Assembly (NCBI RefSeq): GCF_008254045.1 | Contig: NZ_CP042425.1 | Location: 124,001 to 188,000, forward strand | DNA: 64,000 bases | Direction of reading: 5' to 3' | Source: Limnoglobus roseus | GTDB lineage: Bacteria > Planctomycetota > Planctomycetia > Gemmatales > Gemmataceae | Shown: positions 26,864 to 35,811 of the stretch, one piece after another | Position numbering within the stretch: the stretch's first letter is position 1 | How the letters are laid out: each line of letters opens with the position of its first letter | Made by a program: the position numbers and the translations under genes | Notes under the pieces: model-generated | Seen by the model: the letters and a program-made list of their open reading frames with translations, nothing else | Database searches by the model: none | What the model was told of the DNA's origin: nothing

Positions 26864-27553
26864 ATGCGCACCCTGGCCATCGGCGACATCCACGGCTGCT
26901 CGGCCATGCTCGACGACCTCCTCAGGGCCGTCAAGCCGACGCCGCAGGATCAAGTCGTCTTCCTCGGCGATTACGTTGACCGCGGGCCGGACAGCCGCGG
27001 CGTGATCGACCGCGTCCTCGCCCTGCGGCAGACACACAACGTCGTCTGCCTTCGCGGGAACCACGAACTCATGATGAGCCGGGCACGCCGGGACAAGTCC
27101 GAATACAAGATGTGGACGAGCGTCGGCGGGATGCAGGCCCTCGGTTCCTACGGCAAATCGCCCGGACGGGCGGGGACGGTCAACGACATCCCGACGGAAC
27201 ACTGGCGGTTCATCGAAGAGGAGTGCATCAACTACTACGAAACCGACATGCACATCTTCGTCCACGCCGGGGTCGCGTCCGAACTGCCGATGGACGAGCA
27301 AGATGAAATGTGGCTGTTTTGGGAGTTCCTGAACCCGACGTTCCCGCCGGCCCACCGTTCGGGCAAGGTCGTCATCTGCGGGCACAGTTCGCAGCGGTCG
27401 GGCGAGATTCTCGACTGCGAGAGTGCCATCTGCGTTGACACCTACGCCTACGGCGGCGGGTGGCTGTCGTGCCTGGACGTCGATAGCCGGCGGTACTGGC
27501 AGGTCAACCTGATCGGGCAAGTTCGAACCGGCGTGCTGGGCCATCCGCGCTGA
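26864..27553 (+). CDS. PPP-type Ser/Thr protein phosphatase
   Basis: 229 residues with the metallophosphatase signature in order: GDIHGC (residues 7-12), GDYVDRGPDSRG, LRGNHE, later FVHAG and VICGHSSQ. This is the PPP family (PrpA-like or diadenosine tetraphosphatase-like), which needs two metal ions. It could reverse phosphorylation by the many planctomycete Hanks kinases such as those in this window. A TAGAAT box at 26852-26857 ends six bases before the ATG, so the transcript may be leaderless. Confidence 0.9.
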   Translation: MRTLAIGDIHGCSAMLDDLLRAVKPTPQDQVVFLGDYVDRGPDSRGVIDRVLALRQTHNVVCLRGNHELMMSRARRDKSEYKMWTSVGGMQALGSYGKSPGRAGTVNDIPTEHWRFIEEECINYYETDMHIFVHAGVASELPMDEQDEMWLFWEFLNPTFPPAHRSGKVVICGHSSQRSGEILDCESAICVDTYAYGGGWLSCLDVDSRRYWQVNLIGQVRTGVLGHPR

Positions 27554-27616
27554 TTGCCCTTCAAGAATCCGGCCCAATCCCCTACAAAAACGAAGTACCC
27601 TCCCCGGAGCCGAATC

Positions 27617-29326
27617 ATGTCCACAAAACTGTCGGAAGAAGACAAGCGCGTCGGCGCGTACAACTTCAACCAGGCCGCGGCCGACATTGCCGCGAATAAC
27701 CCGGACCGCCGGACGTTCATGAAGGCCGTGACGGCTGCCGGGGCGGTGCTGCCGGTGTCAGCGGCGGTGTACTTCGGCTACGACTCGTGGAAGGGGAACA
27801 AGGCCGTCAAGGCCGCGATCATCGGCGTCGGCGACGAGGGCGGCGTCCTCATCGGCGAACACAACCCGGAATACCTGCAGTTCGTGGCCACCTGCGACCT
27901 GCGGCCGTCGAACCAGAAGCGAATCCTCGAAGGCGAGCCGAACGGACCGCGGAAGGGCTTCAACAAGATCTACGGCAAGGACGTTGCTGCCAAGATCAAG
28001 CAGTTCTCGGACTACAAGCAACTCATCTCCGAAGCGAAGAGCCTGGGCATTGAGGCGGTCGTGATCGCGACGCCGCTGTTCACGCACAAGGACATCGCCG
28101 TCGAGTGCATGAACGCCGGACTGCACGTGCTGTGCGAGAAGCTAATGGCCCGCGACGTGAAGTCGTGTAAGGAGATGATCGCCAGCGCCAAGAAGAACGG
28201 CGTGCTGCTCTCCGTCGGCCACCAACGGCACTACAGCCTGCTCTACGCCCATGCTCTGGAAGTCGTGAACTCCGGCATCCTCGGCGACATCAAGCACATC
28301 CGCGCACAGTGGCCGCGGAACAACTCTTGGCCGTTCGTGCCGACGGAAGCTCAGTTAAAGACGTTCGCCACCGGCAAAGACATCGACGGCAAAGAGTTCG
28401 ACATCCCGGCTCTCATTGATGGCTGGTGCAAGCCGGTGCCCAAGGAAGACGCCGAACCGTTCTTGAAGGACCCCGACGCGCTCCTCAAGAAGACCGGCTT
28501 CAAGTCGATCACGGAACTCGTCCGCTGGCGGTTGTACGACCGCACCGGCGGCGGGCTGATGGCCGAACTCGGTAGCCACCAACTCGACGCCACCAGCATC
28601 TTCCTCGGCAAAGTCCACCCGCTGTCCGTCAGCGGCGTCGGCGGCAAGTTCTTCTACGGCAAGGGCAAGAACGACCGCGAGTCGAACGACGGCGTGTTCA
28701 CCACCTTCGAGTTCCCCGGCCCGAACCACCCGAAAGGCAAGAACAAGGGCACGGACGAGAGCGACGTCGTCGTCATGACCTACACGTCGTTCAACACGAA
28801 CGAGTTCGAGGACTACGGCGAGTGCCTGATGGGCAGCCGCGGCACGATGATCGTCGAGAAAGAAGCGAACGTCTACCTCTACAAAGAGAAGGAGAAGGGT
28901 CCGGCCGCGAAGAAGGACGACAAGGGCGGCAAGGACACGCTCGTGAAGGTCACGGGCGAGGGCAGTAAGAAGCCGGCGATGGAAGCGGCGTCCACGTGGG
29001 GCGGTGGCGGGGCGAGCATCGCCAAGGCGGCCGGTGGCCCGGCGTGGGACACGGAAATTCGCGGCTATCGCACCGAGATGGAACACTTCGCCTACTGCAT
29101 CCGCCGGTGGCAAGACCTGAAGCAGCCGGTGAGCTACGAGAAGAACTCCGACGGCACGATGAAGCACAAGGACATCCTGCCCCGCTGCCACGGCGAAGTG
29201 GCGATGGCCGACGCGATCCTAGCCCTGACCGCGAACATGGCGATGGCCAAGAAGCAGCGGATCGAGTTCGAACACGGCTGGTTCGACGCCGAATCGCCGG
29301 ACGCGCCCGAGCCGAAGTACGGGTAA
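27617..29326 (+). CDS. Gfo/Idh/MocA-family oxidoreductase with Tat-type signal
   Basis: 569 residues. N-terminal twin-arginine motif DRRTFMKAVTAAGAVLPVSAAVYFG points to Tat export. A Rossmann NAD(P)-binding domain follows (KAAIIGVGDEGGVLI, then VVIATPLFTHKDIAVECMNAGLHVLCEKLMA, the family's EKP-like motif reading EKLM), then the C-terminal beta-sheet domain. Exported Gfo/Idh/MocA proteins are greatly expanded in planctomycetes and are linked to sugar metabolism. A Lys-rich low-complexity stretch (KEKEKGPAAKKDDKGGKDT) near residue 420 is unusual. The substrate cannot be told. It starts 63 bp after the phosphatase. Confidence 0.85.
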   Translation: MSTKLSEEDKRVGAYNFNQAAADIAANNPDRRTFMKAVTAAGAVLPVSAAVYFGYDSWKGNKAVKAAIIGVGDEGGVLIGEHNPEYLQFVATCDLRPSNQKRILEGEPNGPRKGFNKIYGKDVAAKIKQFSDYKQLISEAKSLGIEAVVIATPLFTHKDIAVECMNAGLHVLCEKLMARDVKSCKEMIASAKKNGVLLSVGHQRHYSLLYAHALEVVNSGILGDIKHIRAQWPRNNSWPFVPTEAQLKTFATGKDIDGKEFDIPALIDGWCKPVPKEDAEPFLKDPDALLKKTGFKSITELVRWRLYDRTGGGLMAELGSHQLDATSIFLGKVHPLSVSGVGGKFFYGKGKNDRESNDGVFTTFEFPGPNHPKGKNKGTDESDVVVMTYTSFNTNEFEDYGECLMGSRGTMIVEKEANVYLYKEKEKGPAAKKDDKGGKDTLVKVTGEGSKKPAMEAASTWGGGGASIAKAAGGPAWDTEIRGYRTEMEHFAYCIRRWQDLKQPVSYEKNSDGTMKHKDILPRCHGEVAMADAILALTANMAMAKKQRIEFEHGWFDAESPDAPEPKYG

Positions 29327-29360
29327 GCACCGTTCCGTTCGAGCTTTGAGCACCGGAGGT

Positions 29361-29531
29361 GCGGCAGACGTTAGCCGGGGGTGGAGCGGAGCGCAACCCC
29401 TGACCCTTCGCCCACAACACCAAGCCCCGGAGGGGCGGCAGACGCACCCTCTGCCGCCCCTCCGGGGCTTGTTCCTTCGACTCATCTACCAGGGGTTGCG
29501 CTCCGCTCCACCCCTGGCTAACATCTGCCGC
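29361..29531. repeat. Intergenic nested inverted repeat
   Basis: Outer arms 29361-29402 and 29490-29531 match over 40 of 42 positions as reverse complements. Inner arms 29421-29441 and 29451-29471 are perfect 21-bp reverse complements with a 9-base loop. The layout equals that of the element at 68-213, but the sequence is a different family. It lies between the oxidoreductase and the MBL gene. Confidence 0.88.
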
Positions 29532-29562
29532 CGTTCCACGGCTAAAATCCGGAGGCCCTCCG

Positions 29563-30459
29563 ATGCCATCTGATCGCCGCACGTTTCTCCAGTCCGCCGG
29601 CCTCGCCGTCGCCCTGTCCGGCACGGCGTCTGCGAGGGAACCTGTCATGAAGCACTGGGTTTGCGTTACCTGCGGCATCCAGTTCGCCGCGAGCGAGAAG
29701 GAACCGGCCGCCTGTCCGATCTGCCGGGACGAACGGCAGTACGTCGGCCACGGCGGGCAGACCTGGACCACGCTGGAAGACTACCGCAAGACGCACAAGA
29801 ACGTCATCACGGAGGAAGAGGCGAACCTGCACTCGATCCACCCGCAGCCGAAGGCGGGCATCGGCCAGCGGGCGTTCGTGGTGCGGACGCCGGACGGCAA
29901 CCTGCTGTGGGACTGCATCCCGCCGCTCGACGACGCGACGATTGCGGCGGTGAAGAAACTCGGCGGCCTGAAGGCGATCGCGATTTCGCACCCGCACTAC
30001 TACACGACGATGGTCGAGTGGAGCCGGGCGTTCGGCGGCGTGCCGATTCACTTGCACTCGCTGGACAAGCAGTGGGTGATGCGGCCGGACGACGCGGTGC
30101 AGTTCTGGGACGGCGAGACGAAGGACCTGTTCGGCGGACTCAAACTCGTCAAGTGCGGCGGCCACTTCGAGGGCTATCAAGTGCTGCACTGGCCGGCCGG
30201 AGCGGGCGGCAAGGGCGTGTTGCTGAGCGGCGACCAACCGCAAGTCTGCCAGGACACGGCCTGGGTGAGCTTCATGTGGAGCTACCCGAACTACATCCCG
30301 CTCGGTCCGGCCGCCGTCAAGCACGCCGTCGCGTGCCTGAAGCCACTGGCCTTCGACCGCATCTACGGGGCGTTCCCGAACGGCCTCGTGAAGGCCGACG
30401 CGAAGGCGGTCGTGGAGCGGTCGGCCGCCCGGTACCTGCGGATGATGGGGGGTGCGTGA
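29563..30459 (+). CDS. Metallo-beta-lactamase-fold protein with rubredoxin-like zinc ribbon
   Basis: 298 residues. The N-terminus looks like a Tat signal (SDRRTFLQSAGLAVALSGTASA). Next is a zinc ribbon (WVCVTCGIQFAASEKEPAACPICRDE, two CxxC), then a metallo-beta-lactamase-like domain (LLWDCIPPLDDATIAAVKKLGGLKAIAISHPHYYTTMVEWSRAFGGVPIHLH, later LLSGDQPQV). The canonical HxHxDH is reduced to HPHYYT, so hydrolase activity is uncertain. A second in-frame start at 29647 would give a cytosolic form. The stop overlaps the thioredoxin start (TGATG). Confidence 0.78.
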   Translation: MPSDRRTFLQSAGLAVALSGTASAREPVMKHWVCVTCGIQFAASEKEPAACPICRDERQYVGHGGQTWTTLEDYRKTHKNVITEEEANLHSIHPQPKAGIGQRAFVVRTPDGNLLWDCIPPLDDATIAAVKKLGGLKAIAISHPHYYTTMVEWSRAFGGVPIHLHSLDKQWVMRPDDAVQFWDGETKDLFGGLKLVKCGGHFEGYQVLHWPAGAGGKGVLLSGDQPQVCQDTAWVSFMWSYPNYIPLGPAAVKHAVACLKPLAFDRIYGAFPNGLVKADAKAVVERSAARYLRMMGGA

Positions 30460-30752
30460 TGCTGTTGGAAGAGTACAACTTCAAGCGCGAAGTGATCGAC
30501 GACGCCGGCCCGGTGCTGGTCGACTTCTGGGCGGCGTGGTGCGGGCCGTGCCGCCAGATGAACCCGGTGTTGGCGGCCGTCGCCAAGGATTTCAAGGTGT
30601 GCAAGGTGAACACCGAGACGAACCCGCAGTTGGCCGCGAAGTTCCACGTCTCAGCGATCCCGCTACTGCTGATCTTCCGTAACGGGCAAGTTGTCCGCCG
30701 GTTCGAGGGCGTGACCGACGAGAAGACGTTACGAGCAGCCCTCGCGAACTGA
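30459..30752 (+). CDS. Thioredoxin
   Basis: 97 residues, a compact thioredoxin with VLVDFWAAWCGPCRQMNPVL (active-site WCGPC) and the cis-proline loop SAIPLLLIF. No signal peptide, so cytoplasmic. The ATG at 30459 shares bases with the MBL stop; translation is coupled. It may keep thiols of a neighbouring enzyme reduced, but the partner is unknown. Confidence 0.9.
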   Translation: MLLEEYNFKREVIDDAGPVLVDFWAAWCGPCRQMNPVLAAVAKDFKVCKVNTETNPQLAAKFHVSAIPLLLIFRNGQVVRRFEGVTDEKTLRAALAN

Positions 30753-30764
30753 TCGAGGACACGC

Positions 30765-31469
30765 ATGCTCGGCCTCTCCCGCCGTGACCGGCGGCCGGAA
30801 CTGATGGACGACCCCGCCCTCGACGCGGCCGAACACCGTCGGGCGCTCGCCGGATTGGCCCGGCTCAACGCCGTCAGCAACGGGGCGGGGGCGGTGTGGT
30901 ATTCCATCCGCGCCCTGGCAAGCGAACTCTCGCGGCCGATCCGCGTGTTGGACGTGGCCAGCGGGTCCGGCGACGGGCCGGTCGCGATGGCCGGCATGGC
31001 GAAGCGGGCCGGGTTCTCGGTCGCGTTTGCCGGGTGCGACATCAGCCCGACGGCCGTGGCAGCCGCGACGGAGCGGGCCGCGACCGCGAACGCCCCGGTC
31101 GAGTTCTTCCAACACGACGTTTTGAAGGACGACCTGCCCGGCGGCTTCGACGTGGTGACGTGTTCGCTCTTTCTGCACCACCTCGACGAACCGGACGCGG
31201 TGCTCCTGTTGCAGCGGATGGACCGGGCCGCGACGGCACTCGGCATCGTTAGCGACTTGTCGCGGTCGCGGTGGAACTACCTCCAGGTCTGGTTCGCGTG
31301 CCGCCTCCTGACGCGGTCGCCGGTCGTGCGGTACGACGGCCCCGTCTCGGTGCGGGCGGCGTTCACGCCAGCCGAGGCGACGGCACTGGCCAAGCGGGCG
31401 GGGTTGAAGAACGTCCACGCCTCACCGCGATTCCCGTGCCGGTTTCAATTGTCGTGGAGGAAGCGGTGA
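30765..31469 (+). CDS. SAM-dependent methyltransferase of the type III PKS operon
   Basis: 234 residues. Motif I VLDVASGSGDGPVAMA, motif II AGCDISPTAV, and CSLFLHHLDEPDAVLLLQRM typical of class I O- or C-methyltransferases. It starts 12 bp after thioredoxin and its TGA overlaps the GTG of the FAD enzyme (GTGA). Such a methyltransferase beside a type III PKS probably methylates a phenolic or pyrone product; inference from context. Confidence 0.85.
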   Translation: MLGLSRRDRRPELMDDPALDAAEHRRALAGLARLNAVSNGAGAVWYSIRALASELSRPIRVLDVASGSGDGPVAMAGMAKRAGFSVAFAGCDISPTAVAAATERAATANAPVEFFQHDVLKDDLPGGFDVVTCSLFLHHLDEPDAVLLLQRMDRAATALGIVSDLSRSRWNYLQVWFACRLLTRSPVVRYDGPVSVRAAFTPAEATALAKRAGLKNVHASPRFPCRFQLSWRKR

Positions 31470-32788
31470 GCATCCCGGCGACCCTCACCTTGACGGACGC
31501 AACGGCCTTGCCCTGGGACGCGGCCATCATCGGGGCGGGACCGGCCGGGTCGGTGGCCGCCGGCCTGCTGGCCCGCGCCGGCCTGCGCACGCTGTTGATC
31601 GACCGGGCGCAATTCCCGCGGCGGAAGGTGTGCGGTTGTTGCCTGAACCAGAACGCGCTCGCCGCGCTCGCGGCGGCGGAGCTGGGAGACGTCCCCGCGC
31701 GACTGAGCGCGGTGCCCTTGCACCGCGTGCGTCTGGCGGCCGGCGGGCGGGCCGCCGACCTCGCGTGGCCGGCGGGCGTGAGCTTGTCACGGGAAGCGTT
31801 CGACGCAGAACTGGTGCGCGAAGCGATCCGCCGCGGTGCGGCCTTCCTACCCGGCACACGGGCGACGATGGGGGAAGAGGCGGGCGATGGAAGAATCGTC
31901 GAAGTGAAGGCGGCGACCTCGAATCCCCTCTCCCCCGGCTTTGAGGGGGAGAGGGTTAGGGTGAGGGGCGGTGACTTCCCAACGAACGAGGCAAGTCTCC
32001 CGTTGCAAAGAGGTCTTCCCCCTCACCCCGACCCTCTCCCCCTCAAAGCCGGGGGAGAGGGAGAAATTCGGCCTTCTCCCCCGACAACCACCCGACTGCA
32101 CGCTCGTATCGTGATCGTCGCCGACGGACTGAACGGCCAACTCGCGGGGGAAGCCAACGCTAACTCTCGCATCGGGGCGGGAGCAATGATCCCGAACCCG
32201 CCGGCGGAGTATGCGGCCGGCACAGTCTTCATGGCCACGGCCGCGGGCGGGTACGTCGGCCTCGTCCGCGTGGAAGACGGCCGACTCGACGTGGCGGCCG
32301 CGCTCGACGCCGCGTTCGTGCGCAAGCAAGGCGGCCTCGGCGAAGCGGCCGCGGCCATTCTGCGACACGCGGGCCTTCCCGCGATTGACAATCTGGCCGT
32401 CACCGAGTGGAAAGGGACGCCGGCCCTGACGCGCTCGTCGCGCACGGTCGCCGGCCCGCGGTGGTTCGCCGTCGGCGATGCCGGCGGGTACGTTGAACCG
32501 TTCACCGGCGAAGGCATGGGCTGGGCCATCTCCGCTGCCGTCGCCGTGGTGCCGCTGGCCACCGGCGGGACCGACGCCGGCGAATGGGCGAGAACGTACC
32601 GCCGGATTGTCGGCCGGCGGCAGGCGGTGTGCAAGGGGGTTGCCTGGACGCTCCGTCGACCGGCCGCGTGTCGCACGGCGGTGCGATTGCTGAGCGTTGT
32701 ACCGCAGTTATCCGGCCCGGTGATTCGTGCCATCCACCACCCCGCCCGCGTGTCTTCCAACCTCGGAAAGCAGACCCTCCCACCATGA
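31466..32788 (+). CDS. FAD-dependent oxidoreductase (geranylgeranyl-reductase/PHBH-like) with in-frame repeat insertion
   Basis: 440 residues. FAD-binding dinucleotide motif AAIIGAGPAGSVAAGLLARAGLRTLLIDR at residues 17-45, CGCCLNQNAL after it, and the second FAD motif FAVGDAGGYVEPFTGEGMGWAISA. About 55 residues near the middle (from SNPLSPGFEGERV to LPLKAGGEGE) are encoded by the inverted repeat at 31927-32060 and interrupt the family sequence between VEVKAAT and LHARIVIVADG. GTG 31466 overlaps the methyltransferase stop. The stop overlaps the PKS start (ATGA). Likely oxidises or reduces the PKS product. Confidence 0.85.
   Translation: MSIPATLTLTDATALPWDAAIIGAGPAGSVAAGLLARAGLRTLLIDRAQFPRRKVCGCCLNQNALAALAAAELGDVPARLSAVPLHRVRLAAGGRAADLAWPAGVSLSREAFDAELVREAIRRGAAFLPGTRATMGEEAGDGRIVEVKAATSNPLSPGFEGERVRVRGGDFPTNEASLPLQRGLPPHPDPLPLKAGGEGEIRPSPPTTTRLHARIVIVADGLNGQLAGEANANSRIGAGAMIPNPPAEYAAGTVFMATAAGGYVGLVRVEDGRLDVAAALDAAFVRKQGGLGEAAAAILRHAGLPAIDNLAVTEWKGTPALTRSSRTVAGPRWFAVGDAGGYVEPFTGEGMGWAISAAVAVVPLATGGTDAGEWARTYRRIVGRRQAVCKGVAWTLRRPAACRTAVRLLSVVPQLSGPVIRAIHHPARVSSNLGKQTLPP
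31927..32060. repeat. Inverted repeat inserted in the FAD oxidoreductase gene
   Basis: Arms 31927-31968 and 32019-32060 match as reverse complements over 40 of 42 positions, with a 50-base centre. In translation it gives the NPLSPGFEGERV and PHPDPLPLKAGGEGE strings that are familiar as read-through products of interspersed bacterial palindromes. It keeps the frame open. Confidence 0.88.
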
Positions 32789-33879
32789 GTTTCCAGATCC
32801 GCGGCATCGGTACGGCCCTCCCCGCCGGGCACGTGACTCCCGACGAGGGCTTGCAGGTCGCCCGCGTCATCGGTGGCCCCGTCTCGCGCGAGTCGGGGTT
32901 CCTGCCCGCCGTCTACGAGGGGTCCGGCAACCGCCGGCGGGCACTCGTTCACGGCCGCGACGTGATCCGCGACCTGTTCGAAGGCACACGACATTCCGGC
33001 TCCCCGTTCCTTCCGAACGGCGACCCAAACTTCCGCGGCCCCTCGACCGGCGTGCGGAACGCGATGTACTGCGAACACGCCCTACCGATGGCCGTGAGCG
33101 CGGCCCGTGACGCCCTCACCGCTGCCGGTCTGAGTGCCGTCGATGTCACGCACATCGTCACCGTTTCCTGCACCGGCTTCACCGCCCCCGGCTTGGACTT
33201 CGCCCTCATTCAAGGGCTGAACCTTCGGCCGACCGTCCTACGAACGCACGTCGGCTTCATGGGCTGCCACGGGGCGTTGAACGGCCTCCGCGTGGCCGAC
33301 GCCTACACGCGGGCCGACCCCGCAGCTGTGGTGCTTTTGGTGGCCGTCGAGTTGTGCAGCCTGCACTACCACTTCGGCGACGACCCGGAGAAGGTCGTCG
33401 CGAACGCCCTGTTCGCCGACGGAGCGGCGGCAGTCGTCGGCACGGCGGGCAACGGCCCGTGGCACGTGACGGCAACCGGTTCGTGCCTGATCCCGAACTC
33501 GGCCGACGCCATGACCTGGACCATCGGCGACCACGGCTTCGAGATGACGCTCTCGAAGCAGGTGCCGAAGCGAATCGCGGAACACCTCGGGGCCTGGATG
33601 CGTGAATGGCTTTCGAATCACCGACTAAGCGTTGCGGACATCCCGAGTTGGGCGGTTCACCCCGGCGGCCCAAAGATCATCGACGCGGTCGAGATGGCAC
33701 TGGGTTTGCAACAAGGTGCTACGACGGCATCGCGGCGAGTTTTTACGGAGTTTGGCAATATGTCCTCGCCAACAGTGCTATTTATCGTGCAAGACTTGAT
33801 GCAATCTCAAGCAGACAGCCCTTGCGTGATGCTCGGATTCGGCCCTGGACTCGTAGCCGAAGCCATTTTAATCGCGTAG
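32785..33879 (+). CDS. Type III polyketide synthase (chalcone/stilbene synthase family)
   Basis: 364 residues. Condenses an acyl-CoA starter with malonyl units to an alkylpyrone, alkylresorcinol or similar aromatic. The catalytic triad is in place: Cys161 in GFMGCHGALNG, His292 in VHPGGPKII and Asn325 in EFGNMSSPT. The C-terminal GFGPGL motif is present. Start ATG 32785 overlaps the FAD-enzyme stop (ATGA). Last gene of a tightly coupled set: MBL, thioredoxin, methyltransferase, FAD oxidoreductase, PKS. The three-way combination of type III PKS, methyltransferase and flavoprotein resembles phenolic-lipid operons such as srsABC of Streptomyces. Confidence 0.92.
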   Translation: MSFQIRGIGTALPAGHVTPDEGLQVARVIGGPVSRESGFLPAVYEGSGNRRRALVHGRDVIRDLFEGTRHSGSPFLPNGDPNFRGPSTGVRNAMYCEHALPMAVSAARDALTAAGLSAVDVTHIVTVSCTGFTAPGLDFALIQGLNLRPTVLRTHVGFMGCHGALNGLRVADAYTRADPAAVVLLVAVELCSLHYHFGDDPEKVVANALFADGAAAVVGTAGNGPWHVTATGSCLIPNSADAMTWTIGDHGFEMTLSKQVPKRIAEHLGAWMREWLSNHRLSVADIPSWAVHPGGPKIIDAVEMALGLQQGATTASRRVFTEFGNMSSPTVLFIVQDLMQSQADSPCVMLGFGPGLVAEAILIA

Positions 33880-34218
33880 GGCGGAATTCGGACGTTCTCA
33901 AACAAGGAGGGTCAGTCGCGGGCGTCATCGACGACACATCACGAATTTGAAGTGATCGCTCGATTTAGGGCTCGCAAGATTCCAAGGTTTCATTTGATTG
34001 GTTCTGTGAATCGAACAACGGTGACATGCCCTCGGCATGACGACTCGCGATCTCACCGGAGTCCGAATTTCCAGCACGACCCTCTCAGATTCTCTCCCTT
34101 TCACTCCAATCGGGGTGCGTTGATTTTTGTACATTCATAACCGTCGTTCCACCCGGAACCGACTCAGGGAGTGGTGCGCCGCTTTTCCTGTAGTCGAGAA
34201 TTGATCAGGAGTTCATTC
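33880..34218. other. Intergenic region, no gene recognised
   Basis: About 340 bp, more AT-rich than its surroundings, between the PKS and the DUF1559 gene. The only defined element is the Shine-Dalgarno CAGGAG (34206-34211) of the DUF1559 gene. It must carry the promoter of that gene, but no box is clear. Confidence 0.4.
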
Positions 34219-35181
34219 ATGATTTCCAATCCGTCCCGACAAGTGAAATCGGCTCGCCTGGCGTTTACGCTGATCGAGTTACTCGTCGTCATCGCAATTA
34301 TCGCCATTCTTATCGGCCTGTTGCTACCGGCGGTTCAGAAGGTTCGCGAAGCGGCCGCCCGCATGAAGTGTACCAACAACCTGAAACAGATCGCCCTGGC
34401 GATGCACAACCACGAATCGACCATGGGTTGTTTCCCGACCGGGGTGAGCAATAGTGATCCGAATGCCTACCCTGTTCCGAACACGTCTTGGACAGGAACC
34501 TGGGGCAACGGCAGAGTTGGTGCATTGGCCTTTTTGCTGCCGTACATGGAATTGGACAACGTCTATAAAGGTATTTACCATCCGGGCGCCCTTCTAACGC
34601 CTGCCACGAACACATGGGCTTGGACAGGGTCGGCGGTTACCAACAAGGCCATCATCTCCACCTTCTTGTGCCCTTCCGATACCCTGTCGGCGGACGTGGG
34701 CAACCTCAGAGAATTATATTGCTTTAACTACAATTCCACCCGTAATGGATACACCGGCTATTCGTATTTCGGGAGCGGCGTCGGTGGCCCAACGAACTAC
34801 GCGGCGAATGCCGGATGGGTCGGGAACATGCCCGGTTATATCGCCGACGTCGGCCCGTACTCGATGAACTCGAAAACGAAAGTGACCGAGATCACAGACG
34901 GAACGAGCAATACCATCGCCTTCGGCGAGTCGTTGGGCGGTTCCAAGACGAGCCGCTCGTTTATTCCGACCTGGATCTCAGGCTATATGCTCTACACGTA
35001 CACAGGTATTGGAGACAGCAGCCCCTCGATCTATCAATTCGCCAGCAAACACACGAACATCGTCAACTTCGCGCTCTGCGACGGCTCTGTTCGTACTCTT
35101 ACAACGTCGACCGACATCCCCACGGTTTTCCGTGCCGCCACCTCGATGCAGAAGGGTGACATCTCTACCCTCGATCAGTAA
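34219..35181 (+). CDS. DUF1559 prepilin-like protein
   Basis: 320 residues. Type IV pilin-like N-terminus ([55 protein letters not shown]), followed by the DUF1559 beta-rich domain with the H-x-G-like C-terminal motif [17 protein letters not shown]. This large planctomycete family is exported in the manner of pseudopilins; its role is not settled. Cleavage is expected before the Phe of FTLIE. The next gene, a small lipoprotein, is a common companion. Base composition is lower in G+C than most neighbours. Confidence 0.92.
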   Translation: MISNPSRQVKSARLAFTLIELLVVIAIIAILIGLLLPAVQKVREAAARMKCTNNLKQIALAMHNHESTMGCFPTGVSNSDPNAYPVPNTSWTGTWGNGRVGALAFLLPYMELDNVYKGIYHPGALLTPATNTWAWTGSAVTNKAIISTFLCPSDTLSADVGNLRELYCFNYNSTRNGYTGYSYFGSGVGGPTNYAANAGWVGNMPGYIADVGPYSMNSKTKVTEITDGTSNTIAFGESLGGSKTSRSFIPTWISGYMLYTYTGIGDSSPSIYQFASKHTNIVNFALCDGSVRTLTTSTDIPTVFRAATSMQKGDISTLDQ

Positions 35182-35238
35182 CCTTCCAAGTACTTCCAGA
35201 ACCCCGTTTGCTATTCCGTAACAACTGGACTATTCAAC

Positions 35239-35424
35239 ATGAAAAATATGATCTCGCTTATTATGTTCGGCACCGCCTTGGTGCTGACGACTGGATGCGG
35301 AGATAAATCTGACAAGCCGACGGTGACCATGCCCGCCACGGGAGGTGGCGCTCCGAAGCCAGCGGCTGTGAGTGGCGACAAGACGGATAAAGCGATCGAA
35401 AAGTCTGAAGCTCCACCCCCGTGA
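35239..35424 (+). CDS. Small lipoprotein following the DUF1559 gene
   Basis: 61 residues: signal peptide ending in the lipobox LTTGC (Cys20 region), then a short hydrophilic tail rich in Lys, Pro and Asp. It starts 57 bp after the DUF1559 gene and is followed by a strong terminator, so the pair forms one transcription unit. Small lipoproteins of this form accompany DUF1559 proteins in many planctomycetes. Function unknown. Confidence 0.75.
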   Translation: MKNMISLIMFGTALVLTTGCGDKSDKPTVTMPATGGGAPKPAAVSGDKTDKAIEKSEAPPP

Positions 35425-35484
35425 TGTTTCGCTAATCAAGCATTTTCATAGGCCGACAAATTGTCCGTTCGCTGGTGGACTCTG

Positions 35485-35528
35485 GCCCTCTCAGTCCGAT
35501 TGATGTCGGAGTGAGAGGGCTTTTTTTT
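35485..35528 (+). terminator. Rho-independent terminator of the DUF1559/lipoprotein unit
   Basis: Arms 35485-35499 and 35506-35520 pair over 14 of 15 positions with a 6-base loop, followed directly by eight T. Confidence 0.93.
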
Positions 35529-35747
35529 GAGAGACAAAGCTGATGGAACAGACCTCGCAGCAACATCCACTCCGGTACTCGGCTCATCCGACTTCTTCTT
35601 GATCACCAGGCAACCTGCTCGCGTGAGCATCTGACTCTAGTCGGCCAAGACTGGATGGTTGTCGATACGCCTGCCGACCAGGCGATATCGTAACGTCCAC
35701 GATCGATGGGACGAACTGTGCCCGTTGAACGGATATACGAACGGCCG

Positions 35748-35784
35748 ACGCCCGTCAGAGTTGGGCATCAACTCCGACGGGCGT
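35748..35784 (-). terminator. Hairpin after the Ser/Thr kinase gene
   Basis: Arms 35748-35763 and 35769-35784 pair over 15 of 16 positions with a 5-base loop, 28 bp beyond the minus-strand kinase stop. No T run on the minus strand, so termination may be weak. Confidence 0.55.
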
Positions 35785-35811
35785 TAAAAGTGATTCGGAA
35801 TGTGAGCCGAC

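Noticed and set aside
26830..27577. N-terminal extension of the small membrane protein antisense to the phosphatase
   Set aside because: The sequence opposite the phosphatase gene is its codon shadow; the membrane protein is well started at 26830.
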